A DNA stretch of 6,115 nt from JANXYW01 sp964458665 (GCA_964458665.1 CAYWOO010000108.1:1-6115); one strand, 5' to 3'; counted from the stretch's first letter, positions 1 through 5,125 are shown. The notes: a model not told the origin generated them from the sequence alone. Numbers and translations are program-made.

Positions 1-52
1 CGATCGACAGCTGGTAGTAGAGCTTGGTCTCGAAGTCCCGCTGGCCCATCAT
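1..52 (-). CDS. Transposase N-terminus, IS1182/IS5-like (partial, runs off left edge)
   Basis: Only 17 codons are visible, reading MMGQRDFETKLYYQLSI. A double-Met start followed by G-x-R-x-F-x-x-K-L-(F/Y)-Y-x-x-S is how many IS1182-type transposases (DUF772/InsH N-terminal family) begin; family membership is from memory and rests on this short stretch. The start at 52 is favoured because AAGGAGG lies six bases upstream on the minus strand (59-65); the next ATG at 49 is also possible. A TATGAT hexamer (93-98, minus) could be its -10. The RBS sits in a perfect stem-loop (57-78). It lies directly downstream of the broken hepT on the same strand. Catalytic residues and the far end of the element are outside the window, so an intact element cannot be claimed. 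Confidence 0.55.
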   Translation of the reverse strand, partial: MMGQRDFETKLYYQLSI

Positions 53-56
53 CGGC

Positions 57-78
57 GGCCTCCTTTTCACTGGAGGCC
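57..78 (-). promoter_or_regulatory. Stem-loop sequestering the transposase ribosome binding site
   Basis: On the minus strand GGCCTCC and GGAGGCC form a perfect 7-bp stem around the 8-nt loop AGTGAAAA; a G-U and a G-C pair can extend the base. The 3' arm is most of the Shine-Dalgarno of the gene starting at 52, so a transcript carrying the whole hairpin should be poorly translated. Some insertion sequences (IS10 is the classic case) use such a structure to block translation from transcripts reading in from outside. That function is inference here; the stem is seen directly. No T-tract follows on either strand, so a terminator is less likely. Confidence 0.6.
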
Positions 79-93
79 ACGCGCCCATGTCGA

Positions 94-138
94 TCATATC
101 ACCGCTGCGAGCTCAAACGCGATCAGTTCGGCAACAAC
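94..138 (-). pseudogene. Out-of-frame remnant of the hepT C-terminal helix
   Basis: Read on the minus strand in the frame displaced by one base from hepT, this stretch gives VVAELIAFELAAVI followed by TGA at 94-96. HepT/DUF86 proteins commonly end in a helix of the form L-P-x-L-I-x-x-L-x-x-x-L, and the fragment ends at a similar point. If it is the original tail, roughly ten codons containing the usual V-D-x-x-x-V-W segment plus one or two extra bases are missing near 138-141. The similarity is short and judged by eye. Confidence 0.45.
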
Positions 139-389
139 CCCATATAATCGTGTACTAGCCGATTCCGCATGCCAACCATGTCCTTCCACGGAAGCTCAGG
201 CAATCTCGCCCGCGCCTGCGGTGACAGCCGGCTCGCGGCTTCTCCGATATTCTCCACAAGTTTCTGAAGCGCGAGTTGCAACAGGCGGTCGAGGAGAAAC
301 TCCTCGAGTGTGACGTCGCCGCATAGCGCCTGCGCCTCGCGAGCAGCGACAAGCATATCGACGAGCAGCGAATCGTCGTCAGGCCGCAT
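123..389 (-). CDS. hepT: HepT-like RNase toxin (DUF86), probably truncated at the C-terminus
   Basis: This 88-residue helical protein has the HepT/DUF86 pattern: an N-terminal D-x-x-L-L-x-D-M-L-x-A-A-R-E-A helix, the N-I-G-E-A-A segment (residues 47-52) and the RX4HXY motif R75-NRLV-H80-D-Y82. In characterised pairs HepT is an RNase and MntA AMPylates the motif tyrosine to neutralise it. The ATG at 389 overlaps the upstream mntA stop by 11 nt, so translation is coupled. Typical HepT proteins run about 20-30 residues past the motif with a V-W-(E/D)-x-V and a final L-P-x-L-I helix; this one ends six residues after Y82. The base-shifted frame downstream (94-138) reads VVAELIAFELAAVI then stop, much like the lost tail, suggesting a deletion with frameshift. 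The alternative is that insertion of the neighbouring element replaced the end. Family assignment is firm; activity is doubtful. Confidence 0.8.
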   Translation of the reverse strand: MRPDDDSLLVDMLVAAREAQALCGDVTLEEFLLDRLLQLALQKLVENIGEAASRLSPQARARLPELPWKDMVGMRNRLVHDYMGLLPN

Positions 390-699
390 AGACTGGCCGG
401 GCGCTCTCCAGGATGTGCCGGCGGCGAACCCAATTGGGGCTTTTCTCTACGAGCTGTCTCTCCACGAGATCAACAGGACGCCCGAACAGCAAGACGAGCT
501 CCACCTCCATTGTCAAATCGTCACGGAACGTCCAGTTCGCACGCGGCTCGAACGTCACCAGCACGTCAATGTCGCTTTCCGGACGAAAATCGTCACGCAG
601 CGCCGACCCGAACAGCTCGAACCGCACGATCGCCCACTTCCGGCAATACGCCGCGATCTGCTCGTCCGTCACGCCAAGCCGCGCCAGAACATCGTCCAT
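379..699 (-). CDS. mntA: MntA-type nucleotidyltransferase antitoxin (HepT partner)
   Basis: This 106-residue minimal nucleotidyltransferase has the GSX10DXD signature: G31-S32, then D43 and D45, in GSALRDDFRPESDID. A likely third acidic residue is D77 in the P-V-D-L-V strand. Characterised MntA proteins transfer AMP from ATP to the tyrosine of the HepT RX4HXY motif, silencing the toxin; that role is inferred by family and by the 11-nt overlap with hepT downstream. Two starts are possible. An ATG at 717 adds six residues (MGYDAC) but has no good ribosome binding site. The ATG at 699 begins MDDVLARLGVTDEQ, as relatives do, and lies seven bases after a TATGAT -10 hexamer (706-711, minus), which fits a leaderless mRNA, so 699 is chosen. 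All visible motifs are intact, unlike those of its partner. Confidence 0.85.
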   Translation of the reverse strand: MDDVLARLGVTDEQIAAYCRKWAIVRFELFGSALRDDFRPESDIDVLVTFEPRANWTFRDDLTMEVELVLLFGRPVDLVERQLVEKSPNWVRRRHILESARPVYAA

Positions 700-705
700 G
701 CAAGC

Positions 706-711
706 ATCATA
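706..711 (-). promoter_or_regulatory. Candidate -10 of a leaderless mntA-hepT promoter
   Basis: TATGAT on the minus strand (five of six to TATAAT) is followed by six bases and then the ATG at 699, so transcription would start at or beside the A of the start codon. No Shine-Dalgarno is seen before this ATG. No good -35 is visible; the region where it would lie is the start of the 9-bp repeat block. Confidence 0.45.
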
Positions 712-730
712 TCCCATCGCCGAACGCTGC

Positions 731-860
731 CTTCGTGTCCCTCCAACCTTCGTGCTCCTTCGTGTCCTTCGTGGTTCCCGTCCACCCCCTTCCGTGAAAT
801 CCGCGAAAATCCGTGGTTCCCCGTGCCCCCAATCTGTGCAGTCGGTGAATCTGTGGTTCG
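731..860 (+). repeat. Degenerate 9-bp-period repeat block A, in the mntA/nadA spacer
   Basis: Most of this 718-952 spacer is three sub-clusters of a short motif recurring mostly every 9 bp (8-10). At 747-779 the unit is spelled TTCGTG, at 790-821 TCCGTG with one TCCGCG, and at 831-861 TCTGTG or TCGGTG. Each sub-cluster closes with (C/T)GTGGTTC. A further copy of the unit is at 731-738. No open reading frame with coding character is present, and the spacer lengths are too short and the units too degenerate for CRISPR. The same motif in the same orientation recurs at 4434-4465 and 5297-5360. I recall similar C-A-C-G-G-A-G type runs in intergenic DNA of several environmental phyla, but know no established function. 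Confidence 0.8.
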
Positions 861-881
861 CCGCCGCCCCTTCTTGTCACA

Positions 882-910
882 TTTACACCATCTCCCCTCG
901 TTGCTATGTT
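882..910 (+). promoter_or_regulatory. Candidate nadA promoter
   Basis: TTTACA (882-887; five of six to TTGACA) and TATGTT (905-910; four of six to TATAAT) are separated by 17 bp in an AT-richer patch. Transcription would start near 917, inside the palindrome at 909-929, leaving a leader of about 36 nt before the nadA ATG. The positions follow from sequence; activity is inferred. Confidence 0.55.
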
Positions 911-929
911 AGTGTCGTAGTGACACTAA
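909..929 (+). promoter_or_regulatory. Palindromic operator at nadA, candidate NrtR site
   Basis: TTAGTGTC and GACACTAA form perfect 8-bp arms around GTAGT. It contains GT (914-915) and AC (923-924) with seven bases between, the GT-N7-AC core described for the NrtR (Nudix-related) repressors of NAD metabolism. It overlaps the last bases of the candidate -10 and the expected start site, the usual place for repression. Target gene, symmetry and core agree; the regulator is not in the window. As RNA it could fold into a small hairpin, but without a T-tract a terminator is unlikely. Confidence 0.65.
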
Positions 930-952
930 GTCACCAGCAGGAGTCGCGAGCC

Positions 953-2158
953 ATGACCACACTCACCCTCCCCATCACCGAACGCAAGATCAGAGGCGGC
1001 ATCGCCTGCGAGAGCGACAGCATCGCTACCGTCCCTCTCGCCGAAGAGCGCTCGTTCGCCTACTGGCAGCAGGACATCCCCAACGCATACCTGAACCTCG
1101 CGCCCGACGAGATCCGCGCCCGCATCGCCGAAGCGCGGCGCAAGCTCGGCACGCGCCTCGTCGTGCTCGGCCACCACTACCAGCGCGAAGATGTCATCGA
1201 GTTCGCCGATGTGCGCGGCGACAGCTTCAAGCTCGCGCAGTGGGCCGCCGAGCGCCCGGAGGCCGAGTACATCATCTTCTGCGGCGTCCACTTCATGGCG
1301 GAGGCCGCCGACATCCTCAGCGCGCCGCACCAGAAAGTCATCCTGCCCAACCTCGCTGCCGGCTGCTCCATGTCCGACATGGCCGACCCCGACGACGTCT
1401 ACAACGCCTGGGCCGAGCTCGAGGAACTCGGCATCGCGCAGGACACCCTGCCCGTCACGTACATGAACTCCGCCGCCGCCCTCAAAGCGTTCGTCGGCGA
1501 ACGCGGCGGCGCCGTCTGCACCAGCAGCAACGCCGGCAAGGTGCTACAGTGGGCGTTCGCGCAGAAGAAGCGTGTGCTCTTCTTCCCGGACCAGCACCTC
1601 GGCCGCAACACCGGCTACGCCATGGGCGTGCCGCTCGACCAGATGCAGCTCTGGGGCTGGGCGCGCCCGTACGGTTCGATGGGCGGCCGCACGCTCCAGG
1701 AGTTGCGCGACAGCCGCATCATCCTCTGGGCCGGCCACTGCTCCGTGCACCAGCGATTCACCCCGCAGCAGATCGCCGAGGCGCGCGCGAACCACCCCGG
1801 CGTCACCGTCATCGTCCACCCGGAGTGCCGCCTGGAGACCGTCCAGGCATCCGACCTCAACGGCTCAACAGAATTCATCGCCAGGACGATCGCGAATGCG
1901 CCCGCCGGATCGAAGTTCGCTGTCGGCACCGAGATCAACCTCGTCAGCCGTCTCGCGAAGGAAAACCCGGACAAGACCGTCTTCTGCCTCGACCCCGTCG
2001 TCTGCCCCTGCTCGACGATGTACCGCGTCCACCCCGCCTACGTCGCCTGGGCCGCCGAAGCCCTCGTCGAAGGCCACGTCATCAACCAGATCGTCGTCCC
2101 CGCGGACATCGCCGCGAACGCCAAGCTCGCGCTGGAGCGCATGCTCGCGATCAAGTAG
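953..2158 (+). CDS. nadA: Quinolinate synthase NadA
   Basis: This 401-residue enzyme condenses iminoaspartate with dihydroxyacetone phosphate to quinolinate in de novo NAD synthesis, in the cytoplasm, using a 4Fe-4S cluster. Clear NadA motifs run the whole length: GHHYQ (73-77), GDS (89-91), GVHFMAE (111-117), GCSMSDM (137-143), CTSSNA (189-194), FPDQHLGRN (211-219), W-A-G-H-C-S-V-H (259-266), VHPEC (288-292), VGTE (324-327) and CPCSTMYR (351-358). By comparison with the long Bacillus-type form the cluster ligands should be C138, C263 and one of C351/C353. GCAGGAG (937-943) lies nine bases before the ATG. The frame stays open far upstream, but that stretch is repeat DNA without a better start. 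The N-terminus is about 30 residues longer than in the Bacillus enzyme as I recall it. No nadB or nadC is adjacent. Control is probably through the palindrome at 909-929. Confidence 0.97.
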   Translation: MTTLTLPITERKIRGGIACESDSIATVPLAEERSFAYWQQDIPNAYLNLAPDEIRARIAEARRKLGTRLVVLGHHYQREDVIEFADVRGDSFKLAQWAAERPEAEYIIFCGVHFMAEAADILSAPHQKVILPNLAAGCSMSDMADPDDVYNAWAELEELGIAQDTLPVTYMNSAAALKAFVGERGGAVCTSSNAGKVLQWAFAQKKRVLFFPDQHLGRNTGYAMGVPLDQMQLWGWARPYGSMGGRTLQELRDSRIILWAGHCSVHQRFTPQQIAEARANHPGVTVIVHPECRLETVQASDLNGSTEFIARTIANAPAGSKFAVGTEINLVSRLAKENPDKTVFCLDPVVCPCSTMYRVHPAYVAWAAEALVEGHVINQIVVPADIAANAKLALERMLAIK

Positions 2159-2170
2159 GCAGTCCCAGTT

Positions 2171-2179
2171 TGCTATCCT
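2171..2179 (+). promoter_or_regulatory. Weak candidate extended -10 before the HicB-like gene
   Basis: TGCTATCCT matches a TGN extended -10 followed by TATCCT (four of six). It lies just after the nadA stop and would start transcription near 2186, just before the GGAGG at 2188-2192. No convincing -35 is seen. Confidence 0.3.
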
Positions 2180-2198
2180 GAGCATGCGGAGGCAGCCG

Positions 2199-2369
2199 AT
2201 GCACAACGAGTTCACAGCGATCATCGAACGCGACGGCGAATGGTTCATCGCCTACTGCCCCGAAGTGCCAGGCGCCAACGGTCAGGGCCACACGATCGAA
2301 GAGTGCTGAGAAAGTCTCACCGACGCGATCTCCCTGATACTCGAGGATCGCCGCGACGACTCAGGCTGA
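2199..2369 (+). pseudogene. HicB-like antitoxin, broken by an in-frame TGA
   Basis: The first 36 codons read MHNEFTAIIERDGEWFIAYC then PEVPGANGQGHTIEEC, the start of the HicB-like antitoxin fold (HicB_lk_antitox group). A TGA at 2307-2309 interrupts it, and the same frame continues ESLTDAISLILEDRRDDSG to TGA at 2367. Relatives usually have E-C-R-E-x-L or E-C-L-E-S-L here, so one C-to-T change of CGA would explain the stop. The continuation also ends early, where relatives usually go on with several more residues. The start is set by GGAGG (2188-2192) six bases upstream; an in-frame ATG at 2184 is less likely. No HicA-like toxin is on either side. The protein would be a 36-residue fragment, so this looks like an orphan remnant. 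A sequencing error at 2307 cannot be excluded. Confidence 0.75.
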
Positions 2370-2423
2370 TCGCGGGCGAACCGTCCCGCGTCAACCCAGC
2401 CGGTAGCCGCGCAAAACACCGTC

Positions 2424-2432
2424 TGTTACCAT
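2424..2432 (+). promoter_or_regulatory. Weak candidate extended -10 for tRNA-Pro
   Basis: TGTTACCAT resembles TGN plus TACCAT (four of six). It ends 11 bases before the mature 5' end of the tRNA, giving a start near 2439 and a very short 5' leader. No clear -35 is present. Confidence 0.3.
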
Positions 2433-2443
2433 GCCCGAGCCGT

Positions 2444-2521
2444 CGGGGTGTAGCTCAGCCAGGCTAGAGTGCTCGGTTCGGGACCGAGAGGTCGGCAGTT
2501 CAAATCTGCCCACCCCGACCA
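2444..2521 (+). tRNA. tRNA-Pro (anticodon CGG), CCA encoded
   Basis: All arms close. The acceptor stem is CGGGGTG (2444-2450) with CACCCCG (2511-2517); the D stem GCTC/GAGT includes one G-U pair; the anticodon stem is CTCGG/CCGAG around loop TTCGGGA; the T stem is GGCAG/CTGCC around TTCAAAT. With T33 before it the anticodon is CGG, reading CCG proline codons, and G37 follows as is normal in proline tRNAs. The discriminator is A and CCA is encoded (2519-2521). The total is 78 nt. CCG is a frequent kind of codon in this GC-rich DNA. The end is 17 nt from the stop of the converging ABC permease. Confidence 0.97.
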
Positions 2522-2538
2522 CTTCTTCCCTTCACCCC

Positions 2539-3384
2539 TCAAACGCCACCGGCCGCAATCCGCCGCAACATGCCCGCTAGATCAACGTCCGTCGCCCCAC
2601 CGACGCTCACGTCCCGACGCGAGAACGTCCGCGCGGCCAGCACGACCAACGCCGCCGCGATGCCCAGCAACAGCCCCACGTGCGGCCAGTCGATCCCGTG
2701 TACCAGCGACTCCCCCGAGCCGTAGTAGTAGAACGGCGTTGCGTACCGCAGGTTGCGCAACGACTCCACGCCATTCGCCAGCAGGCTGATGAAGTACCAC
2801 GCCGTGGCCAGTCCAATCACCATCCCCGCAGCCACACCGCGGCTCGGCGCCACGGCCCCTGCCCACAACGACAGCGCGAAGAACAGCAGCGTGAGCGGCA
2901 GCATGTTCGCCGACGCGATCGCTGTATCCGCCAGCGACAGATCGATCCCGACGAACGGGATCGACAGCGCGAACCCCAGCCAACCGATCGCGATGATCGC
3001 CGCGCAGCCGAGCACCGCCGCCGTCACCTTCTGCAACACGACGTCGCGCCGCGCGATCGGCTGCGCCACCAGCAGGTCCATCGTCCCGCTGCTCTCTTCG
3101 CCCGCGATCGCTCCCGTCCCCTGGATCACCGCGAAGACGATCAGCAGGATGTCGACCCACCCGAAGTACCGCGCGCTCAGGTATCCCGCCGCCGTCGCGA
3201 TGCTCAGGTCCGTGCCGATGAACGCCTTCACCGCCGCCGGAAGCTCGAAGTTCTGCAGCGTGTCGCGCACGCTCGGCCACAGGAACACCGCCGTCGACGA
3301 CATCACCGCCAGCGCGACGCCGAACCCTGCCACCTGCCATCGCTGATCCCGCAGCGCTTTCGCGAACACGCTAGCTGGCCGCAT
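2539..3384 (-). CDS. ABC-2 type exporter permease
   Basis: This 281-residue integral membrane protein is the channel half of an ABC exporter. Six hydrophobic segments are visible at about residues 17-37, 75-95, 121-143, 159-180, 183-203 and 235-252. Between the second and third lies the cytosolic E-E-S-S-G-T-M-D-L-L-V-A-Q-P-I-A-R segment (97-112) followed by K119, the hallmark coupling region of ABC-2 permeases with E-x-x-G-T-L-E-L-L-x-x-x-P-(I/V)-(S/T)-R. The start at 3384 overlaps the stop of the ATPase by 14 nt and has GAGGG about six bases upstream (minus); a longer frame upstream is only the shadow of the ATPase gene. ATPase and permease form one transcription unit. Substrate cannot be told; drug, antibiotic or lipid export are common for the family. 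Its end nearly touches the converging tRNA-Pro. Confidence 0.88.
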   Translation of the reverse strand: MRPASVFAKALRDQRWQVAGFGVALAVMSSTAVFLWPSVRDTLQNFELPAAVKAFIGTDLSIATAAGYLSARYFGWVDILLIVFAVIQGTGAIAGEESSGTMDLLVAQPIARRDVVLQKVTAAVLGCAAIIAIGWLGFALSIPFVGIDLSLADTAIASANMLPLTLLFFALSLWAGAVAPSRGVAAGMVIGLATAWYFISLLANGVESLRNLRYATPFYYYGSGESLVHGIDWPHVGLLLGIAAALVVLAARTFSRRDVSVGGATDVDLAGMLRRIAAGGV

Positions 3385-4306
3385 ATCGGCCCTCGCTCTC
3401 GTCGTGGGCCACCGCTGCGTGATCCGAGTAGTACGCGAGAAACACGTCCTCAAGGTTCGGCTGCTGCGTCCGCAGATCCACCACATCGAACTGCGCGATC
3501 GCTTTGATCACGGCATCGATGCCGTCATGCGCCTGCACGTGAACGACGTTCCCGTCGCGGCGCAGTTCCCGCACACCCGGCAGCGCGAACAGCCCTGCCG
3601 GCGGCGGCGCGGCGAACGTCACCTCGATCACATGCACCGATCGTGCCTTCAGTCGCGCCACGTCTTCCGTCGCCACGATGCGCCCCTCGCGGATGATCGC
3701 CACCGACGCGCTGAGCCGCTCCACCTCCGGCAGCACGTGCGACGAGAAGAACACGGTGCGGCCGTCCGCCACCGCATCTTCGAGGATGCGCGCGACTTCC
3801 TCCTGCACCAGCGGGTCGAGCCCGCTCGTCGGTTCGTCCAGGATCAGCAACTCGGGCCGGTGCATCAGCGCCTGGATGAACCCCAGCTTCTGCCGGTTCC
3901 CCTTCGACAGCGCCCGGATCCGCTTCGACGGATCGAGGCCCAGCCGTTCGACAAGCTGCGACCTGTACGCAGGATCGCGCTTCTCCGCCCGGAACGAATC
4001 GATGAAGTCGAGGAATTCGTCGCCACGCAGGCCGTCGTACATCCGCAGGTCGCCCGGCAAATACCCGACGCGTTGTCGCACGTCCATCGAATCGCGCTGA
4101 CTGTCGAAGCCCAGCACGCGCGCCGTCCCCGCGGTCGGCCGGATCAGGTCCAGCAGCACCCGGATCGCCGTCGTCTTCCCCGCGCCGTTCGGCCCCAGGA
4201 ATCCGAAGATGCGCCCGCGCTCGACCACAAGATCGATGCCGGCCAGCGCGCGCGTTCGTCCGTAGTCCTTGACGACGCTAGAAAGCTCGATCGCCGGTGC
4301 GCTCAC
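3371..4306 (-). CDS. ABC transporter ATP-binding protein (ABC-2 exporter type)
   Basis: This 311-residue ATPase powers the permease encoded next to it. Visible motifs are Walker A GPNGAGKT (38-45), signature LSKGNRQK (133-140, the LSKG variant common in the multidrug/antibiotic exporter group), Walker B LLILDEP (153-159), D-loop SGLD (161-164) and switch histidine H190. After about residue 220 comes the accessory C-terminal domain of this group, ending with PNLEDVFL (283-290). The start is GTG at 4306: the protein opens VSAPAIELSSVVKDYG, and GGAGG lies seven bases upstream (4314-4318, minus). No ATG fits, and the in-frame sequence further upstream is not coding-like. TATAGT (4325-4330, minus) is a candidate -10 giving a very short leader. 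Substrate unknown. Confidence 0.93.
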   Translation of the reverse strand: MSAPAIELSSVVKDYGRTRALAGIDLVVERGRIFGFLGPNGAGKTTAIRVLLDLIRPTAGTARVLGFDSQRDSMDVRQRVGYLPGDLRMYDGLRGDEFLDFIDSFRAEKRDPAYRSQLVERLGLDPSKRIRALSKGNRQKLGFIQALMHRPELLILDEPTSGLDPLVQEEVARILEDAVADGRTVFFSSHVLPEVERLSASVAIIREGRIVATEDVARLKARSVHVIEVTFAAPPPAGLFALPGVRELRRDGNVVHVQAHDGIDAVIKAIAQFDVVDLRTQQPNLEDVFLAYYSDHAAVAHDESEGRYAAS

Positions 4307-4313
4307 GCCACAG

Positions 4314-4318
4314 CCTCC
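4314..4318 (-). promoter_or_regulatory. Ribosome binding site that fixes the GTG start of the ABC ATPase
   Basis: GGAGG on the minus strand ends seven bases before the GTG at 4306. It is what separates the real start from the long open upstream frame. Confidence 0.75.
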
Positions 4319-4324
4319 GGTGTC

Positions 4325-4330
4325 ACTATA
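4325..4330 (-). promoter_or_regulatory. Candidate -10 of the ABC exporter operon
   Basis: TATAGT on the minus strand (five of six to TATAAT) would start transcription near 4318, right at the ribosome binding site, giving a leader of about 12 nt. The matching -35 region (around 4348-4353, CCAGTC) is poor, so this is tentative. Confidence 0.35.
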
Positions 4331-4433
4331 TGCCCAGACTGGCGCGCGACTGGACGGCTGTGGTCCGTAGAGACAGCAGTGCGACCAGCGGCAGCAGCCG
4401 CGCACGCTCCCGCGCTCCGGCCTCCACCAGAAA

Positions 4434-4465
4434 CCTCCGTGCCCTCCGTGATCTCCGTGGTGAAC
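4434..4465 (+). repeat. 9-bp-period repeat block B, between ABC operon and DUF4389 gene
   Basis: Three CTCCGTG units are spaced exactly 9 bp apart, closing with CCGTGGTGAAC, eight bases short of the end of the DUF4389 gene. Orientation is the same as in the other two blocks. On the minus strand it lies after the DUF4389 stop and before the ABC promoter. The rest of the 4307-4472 spacer shows only the candidate promoter. Confidence 0.8.
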
Positions 4466-4472
4466 CTGACGG

Positions 4473-5114
4473 TCACCCCGCTGTCGCCGACGGTCCGTCG
4501 CCCGCAGGCAGCATCGGCACCGCCGGCGCTTCCTCGCCCGTGTCCAGCGCGAACGGCGGATACTCCTCCACCAACCCCGCGAGGTACACGTAGAGCCGCA
4601 CTTGCCACCTGAAGTATCCACGCAGGAACCCGAAAATGCCCGCCGGATACGTCTTGCTCACGACGATCATCACCGCCGCGATCACCAGCAGCACGAACGC
4701 CACAATGCCCAGCAGCGCCAGTACGATAACGTGCGGGATCGCCAGGATGATCCGCAGCAGGACGTTGCCGGCCGACGGGTCGCCGGTCGGCGCCACCTCA
4801 AATCGCACCGTCTCGCGCGAGTCCTTCGTCGGCAGCCTGTCCGTCAGCAGCCCCATGAACGCATAGAACGCGATGATGTACCGCAGCCACAGCGTGATGT
4901 TCTGCTCCGACTCCGCGAGATACGCCTTCGCGCCTTTCTGCGAGATCAGTACCGCCGCCACGACCGGCACGCCTAGGTACAGCAGCCCGTGCACCCACCC
5001 AAGCGCCCCGCCGATCAGCGACAGCACCAGGATGATCAGAAGCCGGATCACCACCTGCGTCCGGTCATACGTCTCTTGCCGGTCAATGTTGAACGTCGCA
5101 CCATACGCAGCCAT
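4473..5114 (-). CDS. DUF4389 family membrane protein
   Basis: This 213-residue protein of unknown function matches the DUF4389 pattern. The second half has the domain hallmark L-L-R-I-I-L-A-I-P-H-V-I-V-L-A-L-L-G (119-136), a further hydrophobic run to about 153, then S-K-T-Y-P-A-G-I-F-G-F-L-R-G (153-166), W170-Q-V-R-L-Y-V-Y and EYPPF (184-188). The first half has hydrophobic segments at about 22-38, 42-58 and 75-91, so about five membrane passes in all. The C-terminal 25 residues are Pro/Ala/Gly-rich and probably disordered. The start is ATG at 5114 because AGGAGG (5120-5125) lies five bases upstream; a GTG at 5117 is too close. TACGAT (5145-5150, minus) is a weak candidate -10. The gene precedes the ABC operon on the same strand, but the 166-nt spacer with its own candidate promoter suggests a separate unit. 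Confidence 0.8.
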   Translation of the reverse strand: MAAYGATFNIDRQETYDRTQVVIRLLIILVLSLIGGALGWVHGLLYLGVPVVAAVLISQKGAKAYLAESEQNITLWLRYIIAFYAFMGLLTDRLPTKDSRETVRFEVAPTGDPSAGNVLLRIILAIPHVIVLALLGIVAFVLLVIAAVMIVVSKTYPAGIFGFLRGYFRWQVRLYVYLAGLVEEYPPFALDTGEEAPAVPMLPAGDGPSATAG

Positions 5115-5119
5115 CACAA

Positions 5120-5125
5120 CCTCCT
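5120..5125 (-). promoter_or_regulatory. Ribosome binding site that selects the DUF4389 start
   Basis: A perfect AGGAGG on the minus strand lies five bases from the ATG at 5114 and only two from the GTG at 5117, favouring the ATG. Confidence 0.7.

Noticed and set aside
57..78. Rho-independent terminator for hepT
   Set aside because: The stem is good but no T-tract follows on the minus strand; its 3' arm is instead the ribosome binding site of the next gene.
731..860. CRISPR array
   Set aside because: Units are 9 bp and degenerate with no 20-40 bp repeats or unique spacers, and no cas gene is near.
413..952. Long upstream extension of the nadA frame (about 180 codons)
   Set aside because: It runs over mntA and the 9-bp repeats, has no NadA-like sequence and no ribosome binding site; the ATG at 953 has GCAGGAG and family-like protein from there on.
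2307..2309. TGA as selenocysteine or programmed read-through in the HicB-like gene
   Set aside because: Relatives have Arg or Leu here rather than a redox residue, no downstream selenocysteine hairpin is evident, and a single C-to-T change explains it.
2444..2521. tRNA-Pro as a phage or island attachment site
   Set aside because: No integrase and no repeated copy of the tRNA 3' end are present in the window; the 3' flank is the ABC operon.
2582..3507. Long open frames on both strands over the ABC permease and ATPase genes
   Set aside because: They are Arg/His/Pro-rich shadows expected in GC-rich DNA; only the minus-strand frames used here show protein family motifs.
4319..4328. Second NAD-type operator before the ABC operon (TAGTGACAC half-site, minus strand)
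   Set aside because: Only one half matches the nadA palindrome; the opposite half is absent at the right spacing, so this is likely chance.
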